Assembly: GCA_023399595.1 (NCBI GenBank)
Contig: JAEWOR010000038.1
Span: 1 to 64,000, forward strand
From: Bacteroidota bacterium
GTDB lineage: Bacteria > Bacteroidota > Bacteroidia > Flavobacteriales > Weeksellaceae
Direction: 5' to 3'
DNA: 64,000 bases
Position numbers and translations under genes: made by a program. Under the pieces are notes generated by a model that made no database searches, was not told the origin of the DNA, and worked only from the letters and a program-made list of their open reading frames with translations. This document shows, piece by piece, positions 17,464-26,659 of the stretch (positions are counted from its first letter, which is position 1; each line of letters opens with the position of its first letter).

Positions 17464-18246
17464 TTATAAAACTAAATTTTTCGGTAAGTTATGAAGAAGT
17501 TCTGTGTTGATGATTTCTGCACAAATTTTTGGCTTTTCAAGATGACCATTATGTCCGCAATCTAGAACGTAAGATTTAATATTGGTTTTTTCGGGAAGTG
17601 CATTAATAGTGGCTTCTGTTCTTACTGCGTTGTCGTGCTTTCCAGCTATGACCAATATTTTTCCTTCGAAATTTTCAATAATATTGGTTTTGTCGGTTCT
17701 TTCTATCATGCCTTTTGTAGAAGCTAAAGCACCTAAGTTGTTTGTGGAAAGTGCTATTTTTTTTGCGAATTCAATTTCGCCTTCTAAAGTATCTAATTCA
17801 AAGTTGTTGAAAAGGTTAGGGATCCCAGCTCTTGCGTAATTAGGGAAAGCTTCTTTAATAATTCTCAAACTTTTTTCGCGGGTTTTCTTTTTTTCTGCAT
17901 CATCTGCAAAGTGGGTGGAGAAGAAAAGTGTTAAGTTTTTTACGTCTTTTGGATATTTCTCTGCATAAGCCAAAGAGATATAACCTCCCATTGAGTGCCC
18001 TAATAAGTGAAAGTTGGTGATTTTTAAACTATCTAAAACTTCTTTTACAGCCTCTGCCATGATTTCCATGGTTTGAACTTCGGCTATAACGTCTGACTTG
18101 CCGTGTCCTGGTAGGTCTATTTTTATAACGGTGAAGTCTTCAGAAAGATGAGGAGCCATATAATTCCAAATAAAAATATTCTCCATGAAGCCGTGAAGCA
18201 GCACTAAAGGGTTTTTTCCGTTTCCTGTTATCTCAAAATTTAGCAT
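17464..18246 (-). CDS. alpha/beta-fold hydrolase
   Basis: 260 residues. Oxyanion segment LLHGFMENIFIW, nucleophile elbow LLGHSMGGYISLA (serine of GHSMG), acid in VIAGKHDNAV and catalytic histidine in DCGHNGHLEKP make up a full triad. No signal peptide is present. Such enzymes include esterases and C-C hydrolases, and the substrate cannot be told. It lies between two lipoprotein genes in one leftward run, 10 bp after the first. Confidence 0.9.
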   Translation of the reverse strand: MLNFEITGNGKNPLVLLHGFMENIFIWNYMAPHLSEDFTVIKIDLPGHGKSDVIAEVQTMEIMAEAVKEVLDSLKITNFHLLGHSMGGYISLAYAEKYPKDVKNLTLFFSTHFADDAEKKKTREKSLRIIKEAFPNYARAGIPNLFNNFELDTLEGEIEFAKKIALSTNNLGALASTKGMIERTDKTNIIENFEGKILVIAGKHDNAVRTEATINALPEKTNIKSYVLDCGHNGHLEKPKICAEIINTELLHNLPKNLVL

Positions 18247-18256
18247 TTTTTTTATT

Positions 18257-18766
18257 TTAAAGTTTAATTTCTATAATATCCACAAAGCCTGATGGGTTAG
18301 GTTTTTTTTCTTGGAGGCGCCATGTTTTTCCATTGTCTTTAGATAGAAAAGTTTTAGTTCCTTTTCGGGTGTGTATTTTTCCGTTATCGTTTTCTTGAAT
18401 ACTTTGTGTAATTTCTCCTGTAAAATTAAAGTGTTTATTGGAAACTCTTAGTGCATTTCCTTTTATTTTTAAATAATTTTTGCTGAATTCTGTGCTTCCT
18501 TCAATAGTATATTCATCATTATTTCCTTCAACTTTTGTGATGCTTACTTTTCCTTTATTCTTTATTAAATCGTGGGTGAGAATTCCAGTTCCGCTCATTA
18601 ACGGGAAGCGGTTTTTGTTTCGGATGCTGTCATTTATTTGAGTTCTCATTGCGTTAATGGAATCAATAATAGCAGTGCTGTCTATTTTATTTTCGGTAAT
18701 TTGAGTTTTGGGTTTGTTGCAAGCTGTAAAAATAATGCATGCAAATAAAAGTGAAACTTTTTTCAT
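18257..18766 (-). CDS. small lipoprotein of unknown function
   Basis: 169 residues. Signal peptide MKKVSLLFACIIFTA with lipobox Cys16. A short charged linker is followed by a probable beta-rich domain with repeated lysine-rich strands (GKVSITKVEGNNDEYTIEG, NYLKIKGNALRV). No recognised family. It is the first gene of the lipoprotein-hydrolase-lipoprotein run, directly downstream of a decayed exbD and its terminator. Confidence 0.7.
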   Translation of the reverse strand: MKKVSLLFACIIFTACNKPKTQITENKIDSTAIIDSINAMRTQINDSIRNKNRFPLMSGTGILTHDLIKNKGKVSITKVEGNNDEYTIEGSTEFSKNYLKIKGNALRVSNKHFNFTGEITQSIQENDNGKIHTRKGTKTFLSKDNGKTWRLQEKKPNPSGFVDIIEIKL

Positions 18767-18787
18767 TCTAGAGTTTTTTCAAAAATA

Positions 18788-18818
18788 AAGAAATGAGCGT
18801 TAATAACACTCATTTCTA
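18788..18818 (-). terminator. terminator retained behind the exbD relic
   Basis: AGAAATGAG and CTCATTTCT arms with an 11-nt loop. On the minus strand a T-rich tract follows. It lies just after the relic's stop codon (18836), so the old gene's terminator appears to be kept. Confidence 0.65.
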
Positions 18819-18835
18819 TTTTAAGGGTGAATCTC

Positions 18836-19090
18836 CTATTGGTAAATGTCTTCTTCCCAAGAGCGTATTTCTGCAATGCCATATCTTTCGCTGCAGCTTA
18901 TGGCAATATTGTCTAATATGTCCACAAAGTTTTTATAATTGACATCTTCGGTGGGTTTTATAATGACAGTGAAGTTTTCTGGTTTGGGAGCTAATTTTTT
19001 AGCTTCTGCAATAATTTTTGAATTTTAAATGCCGCTAAAATCAGTTTCAAATAAATTATTATTTTGTTAATAATTGGTAAAAATTATATA
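18836..19090 (-). pseudogene. exbD relic (C-terminal half with in-frame stops)
   Basis: Translating the minus strand gives KIIAEAKKLAPKPENF, then TVIIKPTEDVNYKNFVDILD and YGIAEIRSWEEDIYQ before TAG at 18836. This is clearly homologous to the intact ExbD at 34646-35212 (FTVIIKPTDDAVYKNFVDIL, YGVTDLKPWEEAVYK). Homology continues upstream in the same frame (NLFETDFSGI against NLNETTFDREGI) but is broken by TAA at about 19025-19027 and a further TAA near 19058. There is no start codon and no transmembrane N-terminus. It is a truncated, inactivated paralog wedged between two terminators. Confidence 0.85.
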
Positions 19091-19095
19091 AAAGC

Positions 19096-19128
19096 AAAAA
19101 ACCTTACCGTTAAACGATAAGGTTTTAA
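19096..19128 (-). terminator. terminator after dsbD
   Basis: AACCTTACCG / CGATAAGGTT stem with a TTAAA loop. Followed by T's on the minus strand. It lies 20 bp beyond the dsbD stop. Confidence 0.8.
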
Positions 19129-19147
19129 TATTGAATAAGAAGAAATC

Positions 19148-21226
19148 TTATTTAGAATTCTTGAAGTAATTAACTCCACACTCTAAGAATTTTTTAAAAT
19201 CTTCTTTCGGCATATATCCAGAAACTGGCGTGTTTATTACTTTTCCATCTGGTGTCATCAACACATAATGCGGTTGAGAATTGTTATTAAAGTTCACTTG
19301 TTGGAACATGCTCCATCTGTCACCAATAGTTTTTATTTTCTTCATTTGTCCACCTCCCATATCTATTTTGGATTGTGCGGCTTCTGGAAGCTCCTCCTTG
19401 TCATCTACATATAACGAAGCAAGAACCACGTCGTTTTGTAGAATTGGTAAAATATCGGGCTCGCTCCACACGAATTCTTCCATTTTACGACAGTTTTCAC
19501 AACCATAACCTGTGAAATCTACTAAGATAGGTTTGTTTTCTTTTTTTGCCAGTTCTATAGCGTTAAAGAAATCATGTTCAGGGTGCATTCCTAAAATACC
19601 ATCTTTTTCATCATGGAAATAGCTCACGTTTAACGGAGGAAGAATTCCACTTAATAATTGAAGTTTTGGACGGTCTGCAGGGAATAAACCTTGAATTAGA
19701 TAAATTAAAAATCCAAGACCTAAAACTCCGAAAAGTTTTCTTCCTAGAGATGTTTTTGGTTTTTTATCATCATGCGGAAATCTTATAATTCCGAATAAAT
19801 ACAATACTAAACCTAAGGTGATGATAATCCAAAGGACGATAAATAATTCTCTTTTTAATAAGAAAGTTTTAGAAACTAAATCTGCTTTTGATAAGAATTT
19901 TAAAGCCAAACCTAGTTCTATAAATCCTAAAACCACTTTTACAGTGTTCATCCAACCTCCAGATTTTGGAAGACTTTGTAGCGCTTGTGGGAATAACGCT
20001 AATAAACCGAAAACAATTGCCCAAGCTAAACCAAAACCAGCTAAAGCAAAAGTTAAAAGCATTGGAACGTCTGTAGAACCCGTAACCGCACTTCCTAATA
20101 AACTTCCTAAAATAGGTCCAGTACAAGAGAAAGAAACAATTACTAAAGTTAAGGCCATAAAGAAAATACCAATAATTCCTCCTGCTTCTTCTGCTTTTGA
20201 AGATTTGTTCGCAATAGAACTTGGTAAAGTAATATCGTAATATCCAAAGAAACTTCCTGCGAAGAAAATGAATATTGCAAAGAAGAAAATATTCAACCAA
20301 ACACTTGTGGAAATTTCATTGAAAATATTTCCAGCAATGCCATCAATTAAATGGAAGGGAACACTTAATAAAACAAAAATTAAAAGAATAAAGAAACCGT
20401 AGATTAAGGCATCTCTCTTGCCTTTAGCTTTGTTTTTGCTTCCTTTTGTAAAGAAAGAAACCGTTAACGGAATCATTGGGAAAACGCATGGTGTAAGCAA
20501 AGCTATTAATCCACCAATAAAACCTAATAATAAATAAGTCCAATAGTTTTCGTCATTTTTTGCGACTTTTGTTCCGCAATCTGTTAGAGGATTATTATAA
20601 TCAATACTTTCAATTTTCAGTTTTGTAGGATCCAGTTTTGATGCTTCTGCAATGGTTATTGTTCCTTTTTCAGGATTTTCTACCACTGTTTCTACTTTTG
20701 CAGAATCTTGTAAAACTGCTGTTTCAGTTTTGGCTTCTTCTATGTTTTCTTCAGCTTTAGCACCTGCTTTTGATGCTACAGCTTTGTTAAATTCCAAGGT
20801 GTTTGGGGCCAAACAAACTCTATCATCACATGTTTGATAAGTAATTTCTGCAACTACATCTCCAGGTTTGGAAGGGTCTTTTAGTTTGAATTTTTGCTTA
20901 AAATCTGCGTTATTGGAATAATAAACAATGGTTCCTCCGAAAGCTTCAGAGAATTCAGTTTTCTTTTTTCCAACTTCTTGAAACTTTCCAATGGTTTCAA
21001 TGTTTTTTCCAGTTACTTTATATTCCGTAGGAATTCCAGTGTCTGGTGGTAAATCTCTTGAGTAAATATGCCATCCACTTTCCATAGTAGCACTTAAAAC
21101 AGCTTCATATTGATTATCACCAACTTCTTTTACATCGAATTTAAATTTCACAGGATTTTTTATCTGTGCCGATGCTGTAGAGAATAAAAATAGTGCTAGG
21201 AAAAATATCCAGTTCCTAAACTTCAT
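19148..21226 (-). CDS. dsbD: thiol:disulfide interchange protein DsbD
   Basis: About 692 residues from ATG at 21226 (MKFRNWIFFLALFLFS, a signal peptide). ATGs at 21238 and further upstream are possible. All three domains of DsbD are present: an N-terminal periplasmic domain with the cysteine pair in CDDRVCLAP, a CcdA-like eight-helix membrane domain with LLTPCVFPMIP and SFSCTGPILG, and a C-terminal thioredoxin domain with active site GYGCENCRKM. It carries electrons from cytosolic thioredoxin to periplasmic proteins. The start overlaps the tilS stop by about 11 bp. Confidence 0.93.
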   Translation of the reverse strand: MKFRNWIFFLALFLFSTASAQIKNPVKFKFDVKEVGDNQYEAVLSATMESGWHIYSRDLPPDTGIPTEYKVTGKNIETIGKFQEVGKKKTEFSEAFGGTIVYYSNNADFKQKFKLKDPSKPGDVVAEITYQTCDDRVCLAPNTLEFNKAVASKAGAKAEENIEEAKTETAVLQDSAKVETVVENPEKGTITIAEASKLDPTKLKIESIDYNNPLTDCGTKVAKNDENYWTYLLLGFIGGLIALLTPCVFPMIPLTVSFFTKGSKNKAKGKRDALIYGFFILLIFVLLSVPFHLIDGIAGNIFNEISTSVWLNIFFFAIFIFFAGSFFGYYDITLPSSIANKSSKAEEAGGIIGIFFMALTLVIVSFSCTGPILGSLLGSAVTGSTDVPMLLTFALAGFGLAWAIVFGLLALFPQALQSLPKSGGWMNTVKVVLGFIELGLALKFLSKADLVSKTFLLKRELFIVLWIIITLGLVLYLFGIIRFPHDDKKPKTSLGRKLFGVLGLGFLIYLIQGLFPADRPKLQLLSGILPPLNVSYFHDEKDGILGMHPEHDFFNAIELAKKENKPILVDFTGYGCENCRKMEEFVWSEPDILPILQNDVVLASLYVDDKEELPEAAQSKIDMGGGQMKKIKTIGDRWSMFQQVNFNNNSQPHYVLMTPDGKVINTPVSGYMPKEDFKKFLECGVNYFKNSK

Positions 21227-22592
21227 TGTTCTTTTCATTGTAAATCGTAAGAATATTTGTAGTATTGTTGCTAGTTGCAAATCTTCGGTCCTGTCTAAAC
21301 GGTATAATTCCCAAAACATTGTTTTGACGGTCTGTTAGAAGCCAGATTTTTTGCTTCGCTAAAATAGACAATTTTTCGTCCTTAAAAAATTTTGAAACCT
21401 TCTTGCTTCCAGAAAAACCTGTGGGGTAAAAAATATCACCTTCTTGTTTTTTTCGTAAATAGACAGGAAAGTCTATTTTTTCGGCATCAAAATCCCAAGA
21501 AAAAGGGATATTGATTTCATCTATTGTTGTTATTTTATCTTCAATAGAGAATGAATTGATTTGTCGCGAGTCTTCTTTGGAAATCAACAGGATTCTTTCA
21601 TCGGAAATTTCTTCTTGTTCTTTTGGAATAAAAATAATTTCGTTTCTATGAATAATAATCTGATGAGATTTCGTGAAAAATGAACTGTTGTTTTCGGCAA
21701 CGAAAATTTTTTCCATTTCGGTTTTATTTATAAAACCAAAGTTTTTTAAAATTTCAAATTGTACAAATTGACTTTCTTTGCTCAGTTTTTGTTTGTTGAG
21801 AGTTGTTTTTTCGTTTGTTTTAGAAATGCATAATTCCTTGTGGATTTTCTCAATTTGCGATTTAATAAAATCTTTTGATTCGTTTAAAATGTCAATGCTT
21901 TTTGAGAAATTCTTCATGAAATTTTCATTGGTTTCCAATAAAAGTGGACTTATGTTATTTCGGATTTTATTTCTTAAATAATCATTTTTTTTATTGCTTT
22001 CGTCTTCTCTAAATTCAATATTATTTTCTTGTGCAAACTCATAAATTTCTTGTTTGGTGAATTTTAAAAGCGGACGAATAATTTTATTTTCATTTTTTGG
22101 AATTCCACTTAAACCATTAATTCCAGAAGCTTTTGAAAGATTGATAATGAAAGTTTCTAATTGATCGTTCAAATGATGAGCGGTCAGCAAAAAATCTAAA
22201 TGATGGTCTTTTTTAAGTTTTTCAAAAAAAGAATATCTTAATTCTCTTGCCCAGAGTTGAATGGAATTTTCAGGCTTTTGGTCTTTTCCTGAAACTTCAT
22301 AAACATGAACTGGAATTTGATGTTTTTTTCCAAAGTTTTCCAAAATTTTTTGATCCAAATCTGAACTTTCGCCACGAAGTTTATAATTTACATGGGCTAT
22401 CTCGAAATAAATTCCCAAATTTAGAAGCAAAGTGGCTAAAACCATTGAGTCGGAACCTCCACTCGCTGCCAATAAAAATTTAAATTGTTGTGGTTGAGGT
22501 AGCGTGGAGTAAAGTTCAGATTCAAAAAATGATTGGCTAAGCATATCTTTTAAGGTTTCTTTTGGCAAAGATAATTCATCTTTTAATTTCAT
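21216..22592 (-). CDS. tilS: tRNA(Ile)-lysidine synthase
   Basis: 458 residues. The PP-loop ATPase motif AASGGSDSMVLATLL, the TAHHLNDQLETFIINL segment and the region SGINGLSGIPKNENKIIRPLL are diagnostic. A C-terminal TilS domain follows (FYPTGFSGSKKVSKFFKDEK). It attaches lysine to C34 of tRNA-Ile(CAU) so that AUA is read. It overlaps dsbD and runs divergently from the OmpA lipoprotein with a very short shared upstream region. Confidence 0.94.
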   Translation of the reverse strand: MKLKDELSLPKETLKDMLSQSFFESELYSTLPQPQQFKFLLAASGGSDSMVLATLLLNLGIYFEIAHVNYKLRGESSDLDQKILENFGKKHQIPVHVYEVSGKDQKPENSIQLWARELRYSFFEKLKKDHHLDFLLTAHHLNDQLETFIINLSKASGINGLSGIPKNENKIIRPLLKFTKQEIYEFAQENNIEFREDESNKKNDYLRNKIRNNISPLLLETNENFMKNFSKSIDILNESKDFIKSQIEKIHKELCISKTNEKTTLNKQKLSKESQFVQFEILKNFGFINKTEMEKIFVAENNSSFFTKSHQIIIHRNEIIFIPKEQEEISDERILLISKEDSRQINSFSIEDKITTIDEINIPFSWDFDAEKIDFPVYLRKKQEGDIFYPTGFSGSKKVSKFFKDEKLSILAKQKIWLLTDRQNNVLGIIPFRQDRRFATSNNTTNILTIYNEKNNEV

Positions 22593-22626
22593 TTCCTTAA
22601 CTTTGACTGAAATAATTATTTACATT

Positions 22627-23463
22627 ATGAGGATATTTAAAATGTTGGCCTTTTCTACAATGGCCTTAGGAATGATGACGTCGTGTATTAGTAAAAAACA
22701 ATATGATGCATTGAACACCAATTATAAACAATGTATTGAGAATATTGGGGAAAGACAAAGTGAAATTCAGGATTTAAAAGCTCAAAACGCTGGTTTGACA
22801 AGTCAGAATAGTCTTTTAACAAGTCAAAATGAAGCATTAAAATCTTCTCTAGATGCTTGTTTAAGCAATACAGGGAAGAGTTCAGCTAATATTGATAAAT
22901 TAGTAGGTGAGATTAACGCTTCAAATGCTTACATTAAACAGTTGATTTCTTCAAATGCTAAGAATGACAGCTTGAATTTGGCGTTGTCTAACAAACTAAA
23001 AAGATCTTTGGATAACGTAACGGATGAAGATGTACAAGTAAAAGTTTTGAAAGGAGTTGTAATGATCTCTTTATCGGATAAAATGTTGTACAAAACTGGT
23101 GATTACAACGTATTGCCAGCTGCACAAGAGGTTTTAGGAAAAGTGGCTAAAGTAATTAATGATTATGATAAGTATTCAGTTCTTATTGAAGGGAATACCG
23201 ATAATGCTCCTTTAAATTCTGCTAATTTACCAAGAGATAACTGGGATCTTTCTGCTTTAAGAGGAACAGCTGTTGCTAAAGTTCTTCAAACTCAGTTTGG
23301 GGTAGATCCATCGAGAATGACAGCAGGGGGTAGATCTGAATACAATCCGAAATCTACCAACATGAGTGTTTCTGGAAGAGCGGAAAACCGTAGAACAGAA
23401 ATTATCATTATGCCTAAATTGGATGAGTTTATGAAATTAATGAACATTGCTCCAAAGCAATAA
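22627..23463 (+). CDS. OmpA-family lipoprotein
   Basis: About 278 residues from ATG at 22627 (MRIFKMLAFSTMALG). An earlier in-frame ATG at 22603 overlaps the promoter box. Lipobox MMTSC is followed by a helical coiled region (residues about 25-105) rich in Gln/Asn/Ser. The OmpA C-terminal peptidoglycan-binding domain has VLIEGNTDNAPL, NWDLSALRGTAVAKVL, and RMTAGGRSEYNP followed by GRAENRRTEI. It should tether the outer membrane to peptidoglycan. TAACTTTG at 22598-22605 is the likely -7 box. Confidence 0.9.
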   Translation: MRIFKMLAFSTMALGMMTSCISKKQYDALNTNYKQCIENIGERQSEIQDLKAQNAGLTSQNSLLTSQNEALKSSLDACLSNTGKSSANIDKLVGEINASNAYIKQLISSNAKNDSLNLALSNKLKRSLDNVTDEDVQVKVLKGVVMISLSDKMLYKTGDYNVLPAAQEVLGKVAKVINDYDKYSVLIEGNTDNAPLNSANLPRDNWDLSALRGTAVAKVLQTQFGVDPSRMTAGGRSEYNPKSTNMSVSGRAENRRTEIIIMPKLDEFMKLMNIAPKQ

Positions 23464-23486
23464 TAATACATTGTTAAAATAATAGA

Positions 23487-23522
23487 AAAAACCTTGTTGA
23501 TTGTTTTCAGCAAGGTTTTTTG
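23487..23522 (+). terminator. terminator after the OmpA lipoprotein
   Basis: AAAACCTTGTTG and CAGCAAGGTTTT arms (with one G-T pair) and a following T run. Its 3' end carries the TTG used by the next promoter. Confidence 0.8.
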
Positions 23523-23547
23523 TTTTGCTTCAAAATGTTTATTTTTG
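23520..23547 (+). promoter_or_regulatory. promoter of the O-methyltransferase gene (TTG-N17-TATTTTTG)
   Basis: TTG at 23520-23522 and TATTTTTG at 23540-23547, spacer 17 bp. The ATG follows 16 nt later. It probably drives the rightward run through waaA. Confidence 0.7.
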
Positions 23548-23563
23548 ATATAAATTATACATA

Positions 23564-24211
23564 ATGAGCTTTTTTGAGGAAACCAGTCCACAAATGGATA
23601 GATATTTAGAAAATCATGCATCAGCAGAACCCGACATTTTGAAAAGACTTCGTAAAGAAACTTATCAAAAAACAACACAACCACATATGATTTCGGGATA
23701 TCAGCAAGGAAGATTGCTTACAATTATTTCTAAACTGAGAAATCCGAAAAACGCATTGGAAATTGGAACATTTACAGGTTATGCTACTTTATGTTTAGCG
23801 GAAGGACTTCAAAAAGAGGGTAATATCACCACATTGGATGTGAATGAAGACTTGGCTTATATTCCCCAAAAATATTTTGCAGAAAGTGAGTTTTCTGCTC
23901 AAATTAATTTTAAACTTCAAAATGCTATTGATTTTTTAAAAGAAACCGATGAGGTTTTTGATATGGTTTTTATAGATGCGGATAAAGAAAATTATGTAGA
24001 ATATTTTAATTTGATAAAACCAAGGCTGCAGAAAGGTTCTGTAGTAATGTTTGATAATGTTTTGTGGTATGGTAAAGTTTTAGAAGAAAACTCTAAGCAA
24101 AAGTCCACAAAAGTAATTCAAGAGCTTAATGATTTGATTGCAAAAGATGAAGATTTCGAAAATCTTATTTTACCTTTGCGAGACGGAGTAAATTTGCTTC
24201 TTAAGAAATAA
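23564..24211 (+). CDS. class I SAM-dependent O-methyltransferase
   Basis: 215 residues of the CCoAOMT-like (COMT/YrrM) family. It has EIGTFTGYATLCLAEGL (motif I), TLDVNEDLAYIPQKYF, and the metal and substrate residues in MVFIDADKENYVEYF and MFDNVLWYGKV. Members methylate catechol-type hydroxyls or, in some bacteria, modify RNA. The substrate here is not deducible. It is the first gene of a run with an NlpC/P60 peptidase, DUF1648 protein and waaA. Confidence 0.88.
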   Translation: MSFFEETSPQMDRYLENHASAEPDILKRLRKETYQKTTQPHMISGYQQGRLLTIISKLRNPKNALEIGTFTGYATLCLAEGLQKEGNITTLDVNEDLAYIPQKYFAESEFSAQINFKLQNAIDFLKETDEVFDMVFIDADKENYVEYFNLIKPRLQKGSVVMFDNVLWYGKVLEENSKQKSTKVIQELNDLIAKDEDFENLILPLRDGVNLLLKK

Positions 24212-24229
24212 TAATCTTTACACGGTGTC

Positions 24230-24946
24230 ATGGATAAAGGAATTTGTATAGTAACTGTAGCACCCGTTCGTGCGGAAAATTCAGATAAAGCAGAAATTGT
24301 TACTCAAATGTTGTTTGGGGAAAGTGCAGATATTTTGGAGGTGAATAAAAACTGGACCCAAATAAAAATGCATTACGATGGCTATGAAGGTTGGATGGAT
24401 ACCAAACAAATAAAGACGGTTTCTGAAGAAGAATTGGCTCACAGGAAAACAAATGTAATTACCGAAGATTTTTCTTCTATTATTATGAAGGATGGAAGAA
24501 CTTTGTTATCCATGGGTTCTGAAGTTGAATTTCCAGTAGTTTCTTCAAGAAGAAGTCATGAGCATAGAGAAAGTATCGTGTTAACTGCTAAAGAGTTCAT
24601 TAATATTCCGTATTTGTGGGGTGGAAAAAGTTTCTTTGGAGTAGATTGCTCAGGGTTTACGCAATTGGTTTTTAAAGTGAATAATGTAAAACTTCCTCGT
24701 GACGCTTATCAACAAGCAGAAGTGGGGGAAGCGTTAACCTTTGTAGAAGAAGCAAAACCTGGAGATTTAGCCTTTTTTGAAAACTCCGAAGGCAAGATTA
24801 TTCACGTAGGAATTATGCTTGAAAATCAAAAAATTATTCACGCTTCAGGGAAAGTGAGAATTGATTCTTTAGATTCAACGGGTATTTTCAATCAGGAACT
24901 CAATAAGCATACACATAAACTTAGATTTTTGAAATCCATTTTGTAA
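24230..24946 (+). CDS. C40-family (NlpC/P60) peptidase
   Basis: 238 residues. N-terminal SH3b-like region (about 1-65: CIVTVAPVRAENSDKAEIV, GYEGWMDTKQIKTV), then an NlpC/P60 domain with catalytic cysteine in GVDCSGFTQLV and histidine in IHVGIML. Such enzymes cleave D-Glu-(mDAP/Lys) bonds in cell-wall peptides. No signal peptide is visible, as in YkfC-type muropeptide-recycling enzymes, so a cytosolic recycling role is possible. The stop is 4 bp before the DUF1648 gene. Confidence 0.88.
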   Translation: MDKGICIVTVAPVRAENSDKAEIVTQMLFGESADILEVNKNWTQIKMHYDGYEGWMDTKQIKTVSEEELAHRKTNVITEDFSSIIMKDGRTLLSMGSEVEFPVVSSRRSHEHRESIVLTAKEFINIPYLWGGKSFFGVDCSGFTQLVFKVNNVKLPRDAYQQAEVGEALTFVEEAKPGDLAFFENSEGKIIHVGIMLENQKIIHASGKVRIDSLDSTGIFNQELNKHTHKLRFLKSIL

Positions 24947-24950
24947 AAAA

Positions 24951-25415
24951 ATGTCAGTCTTTTCTGGTTTTTTAATCATTATAAATTTACTTTTCCTCAT
25001 TTGGATTTGGTGGTATTCTGTAAAACATTATAAAATGCTAACAACTAAAATTCCCATGCATTTTGATTTTGAAGGAAAACCAGATGGGTATGGAAATAAG
25101 AAGTGGTTTTGGATGCTACCAATGGTTGCATTAGCAATTTTTATAGGATTGAATTTGGCTAATTTATATCCTGAAACTGGCAATTATGTGGTTGAAATTA
25201 CAGAAAAAAATAAAGATTTTCAATACGGAATTGTAGGCGTTTTTACCCAATTCATGGTGTTTGTAATTTTAGGATTATGTTTTTGTATTCAAGAGAATAT
25301 CGTAAAACTACAAACAGATGAAAAAGCCATGTCGAGAATTCCTTATTGGGTTTTTATTATTCTGATGTTTTTTATGACCATGGCTTTTATAATTATTTCA
25401 GCAACGGTTAAATGA
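24951..25415 (+). CDS. DUF1648 membrane protein
   Basis: 154 residues with an N-terminal helix (about 3-23), a conserved loop PMHFDFEGKPDGYGNKKWFW typical of DUF1648, and further helices at about 45-62, 90-110 and 130-150. The function of DUF1648 is not established. Related SdpI proteins give immunity to a toxin, but the SdpI extension is absent. It overlaps waaA by 4 nt (ATGA), so the two are translationally coupled. Confidence 0.8.
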   Translation: MSVFSGFLIIINLLFLIWIWWYSVKHYKMLTTKIPMHFDFEGKPDGYGNKKWFWMLPMVALAIFIGLNLANLYPETGNYVVEITEKNKDFQYGIVGVFTQFMVFVILGLCFCIQENIVKLQTDEKAMSRIPYWVFIILMFFMTMAFIIISATVK

Positions 25416-26659
25416 GATTTTTTTATAACATATTTGTGAGTCTTCTTATTTTCGGAATGAAACTAGGAGCCGCTTTCAATTATAAACTTAAACGCGGTTT
25501 AGCGGGGAGAAAACAGTCTTGCAACAAAGTGAAATCTGCTTTTTCTACAACGGATAAAGTAATTTGGATGCATGCTGCAAGCCTTGGTGAATATGAACAA
25601 GGGCTTCCTGTTTTAGAGCAATTAAAGTCGGAGTTTCCGAAACATAAAATTCTCATCACTTTTTTTTCCCCTTCAGGATACGAAATTGTTGTTAAAAAGA
25701 ATAAGATAGCAGATGTTGTTTGTTATTTGCCTTTTGATAAAATGTCTTTTATAAAAGATTTTATGTCTAATTTTACCACAGATATTTTCATTACAGTAAA
25801 ATATGAATTCTGGTATAATCTTTTGGAGGAACTTAAAAATCAGAAAGCTAAGGTTTATGTCATCTCGGCGTTGTTTTATGAAACTCAATTGTATTTTAAA
25901 CCTTACGGATCTTGGTTTGTAAAAGAGTTGAATGAAAATGTAAATTGGTTTTTCCATCAAACTCATCATTCTTCAGTTATTGCGAAAAGTATTGGCTTAA
26001 TAAATTCTTCAACAGCTGGTGATACCAGATTTGATAGGGTGAAAGCGCTTACGGAAAGAAATAATTCTGTTCCTGGAATTACCGAATTTAAAAATAACCA
26101 ACAACTTATTGTTATTGGAAGTTCTTGGGCGGTGGAAGAAAGAATTGCTGAACTGATTATCGGGAAGAATTCTAATGTGAAAATTATTATTGCACCTCAT
26201 GATATTTTAAGAACAGATAGTATTAGAAAAATTTTTCCTAAAGCTATTCTTTACAGCGATGTTAACGACAATTCTTCTCAACTTTTAGAGAATGCTCAGG
26301 TTTTAATTATCGATAGTATTGGTTTGCTCTCTAAACTGTATTCCTATGCGGATTTAGCTATTGTAGGAGGAGGTTTTCACTCAAAAGGTTTACATAATGT
26401 TTTGGAAGCCGCCGCTTTTGGAGTTCCTGTTTATTTTGGAAATCATTACACTAAAAACCCTGAAGCTGACGCTTTGGTTGCTCAAAATGGAGGGAAAGGC
26501 TTTGAAGATGAGTTTTTTGCCGCTCCATTTATTATCGATGTGTTGGAAAAACCTGAAATTTTAAAAGAAGAAGGCGATAATGCATATCGTTTTGTACATA
26601 ATCAACCCAATTCTACCGAAATTATTCTCCAAAAAATTATGAAAGATTTTTCTTATTGA
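25412..26659 (+). CDS. waaA: Kdo transferase (3-deoxy-D-manno-octulosonic acid transferase)
   Basis: 415 residues. A single N-terminal helix anchors the enzyme to the inner membrane. Landmarks are WMHAASLGEYEQGLPVL, ILITFFSPSGYE, AKVYVISALF and AIVGGGFHSKGLHNVLEAAA with the conserved PVYFGNHYTKN. WaaA transfers Kdo from CMP-Kdo to the lipid A precursor. Its 3' end overlaps the convergent glycosyltransferase gene by 23 bp. Confidence 0.93.
   Translation: MRFFYNIFVSLLIFGMKLGAAFNYKLKRGLAGRKQSCNKVKSAFSTTDKVIWMHAASLGEYEQGLPVLEQLKSEFPKHKILITFFSPSGYEIVVKKNKIADVVCYLPFDKMSFIKDFMSNFTTDIFITVKYEFWYNLLEELKNQKAKVYVISALFYETQLYFKPYGSWFVKELNENVNWFFHQTHHSSVIAKSIGLINSSTAGDTRFDRVKALTERNNSVPGITEFKNNQQLIVIGSSWAVEERIAELIIGKNSNVKIIIAPHDILRTDSIRKIFPKAILYSDVNDNSSQLLENAQVLIIDSIGLLSKLYSYADLAIVGGGFHSKGLHNVLEAAAFGVPVYFGNHYTKNPEADALVAQNGGKGFEDEFFAAPFIIDVLEKPEILKEEGDNAYRFVHNQPNSTEIILQKIMKDFSY

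Noticed and set aside
19869..20300. Overlapping 143-codon frame in dsbD
   Set aside because: It lies in another frame of the DsbD membrane domain and is Phe/Arg/Tyr-rich with no start context. A shadow.
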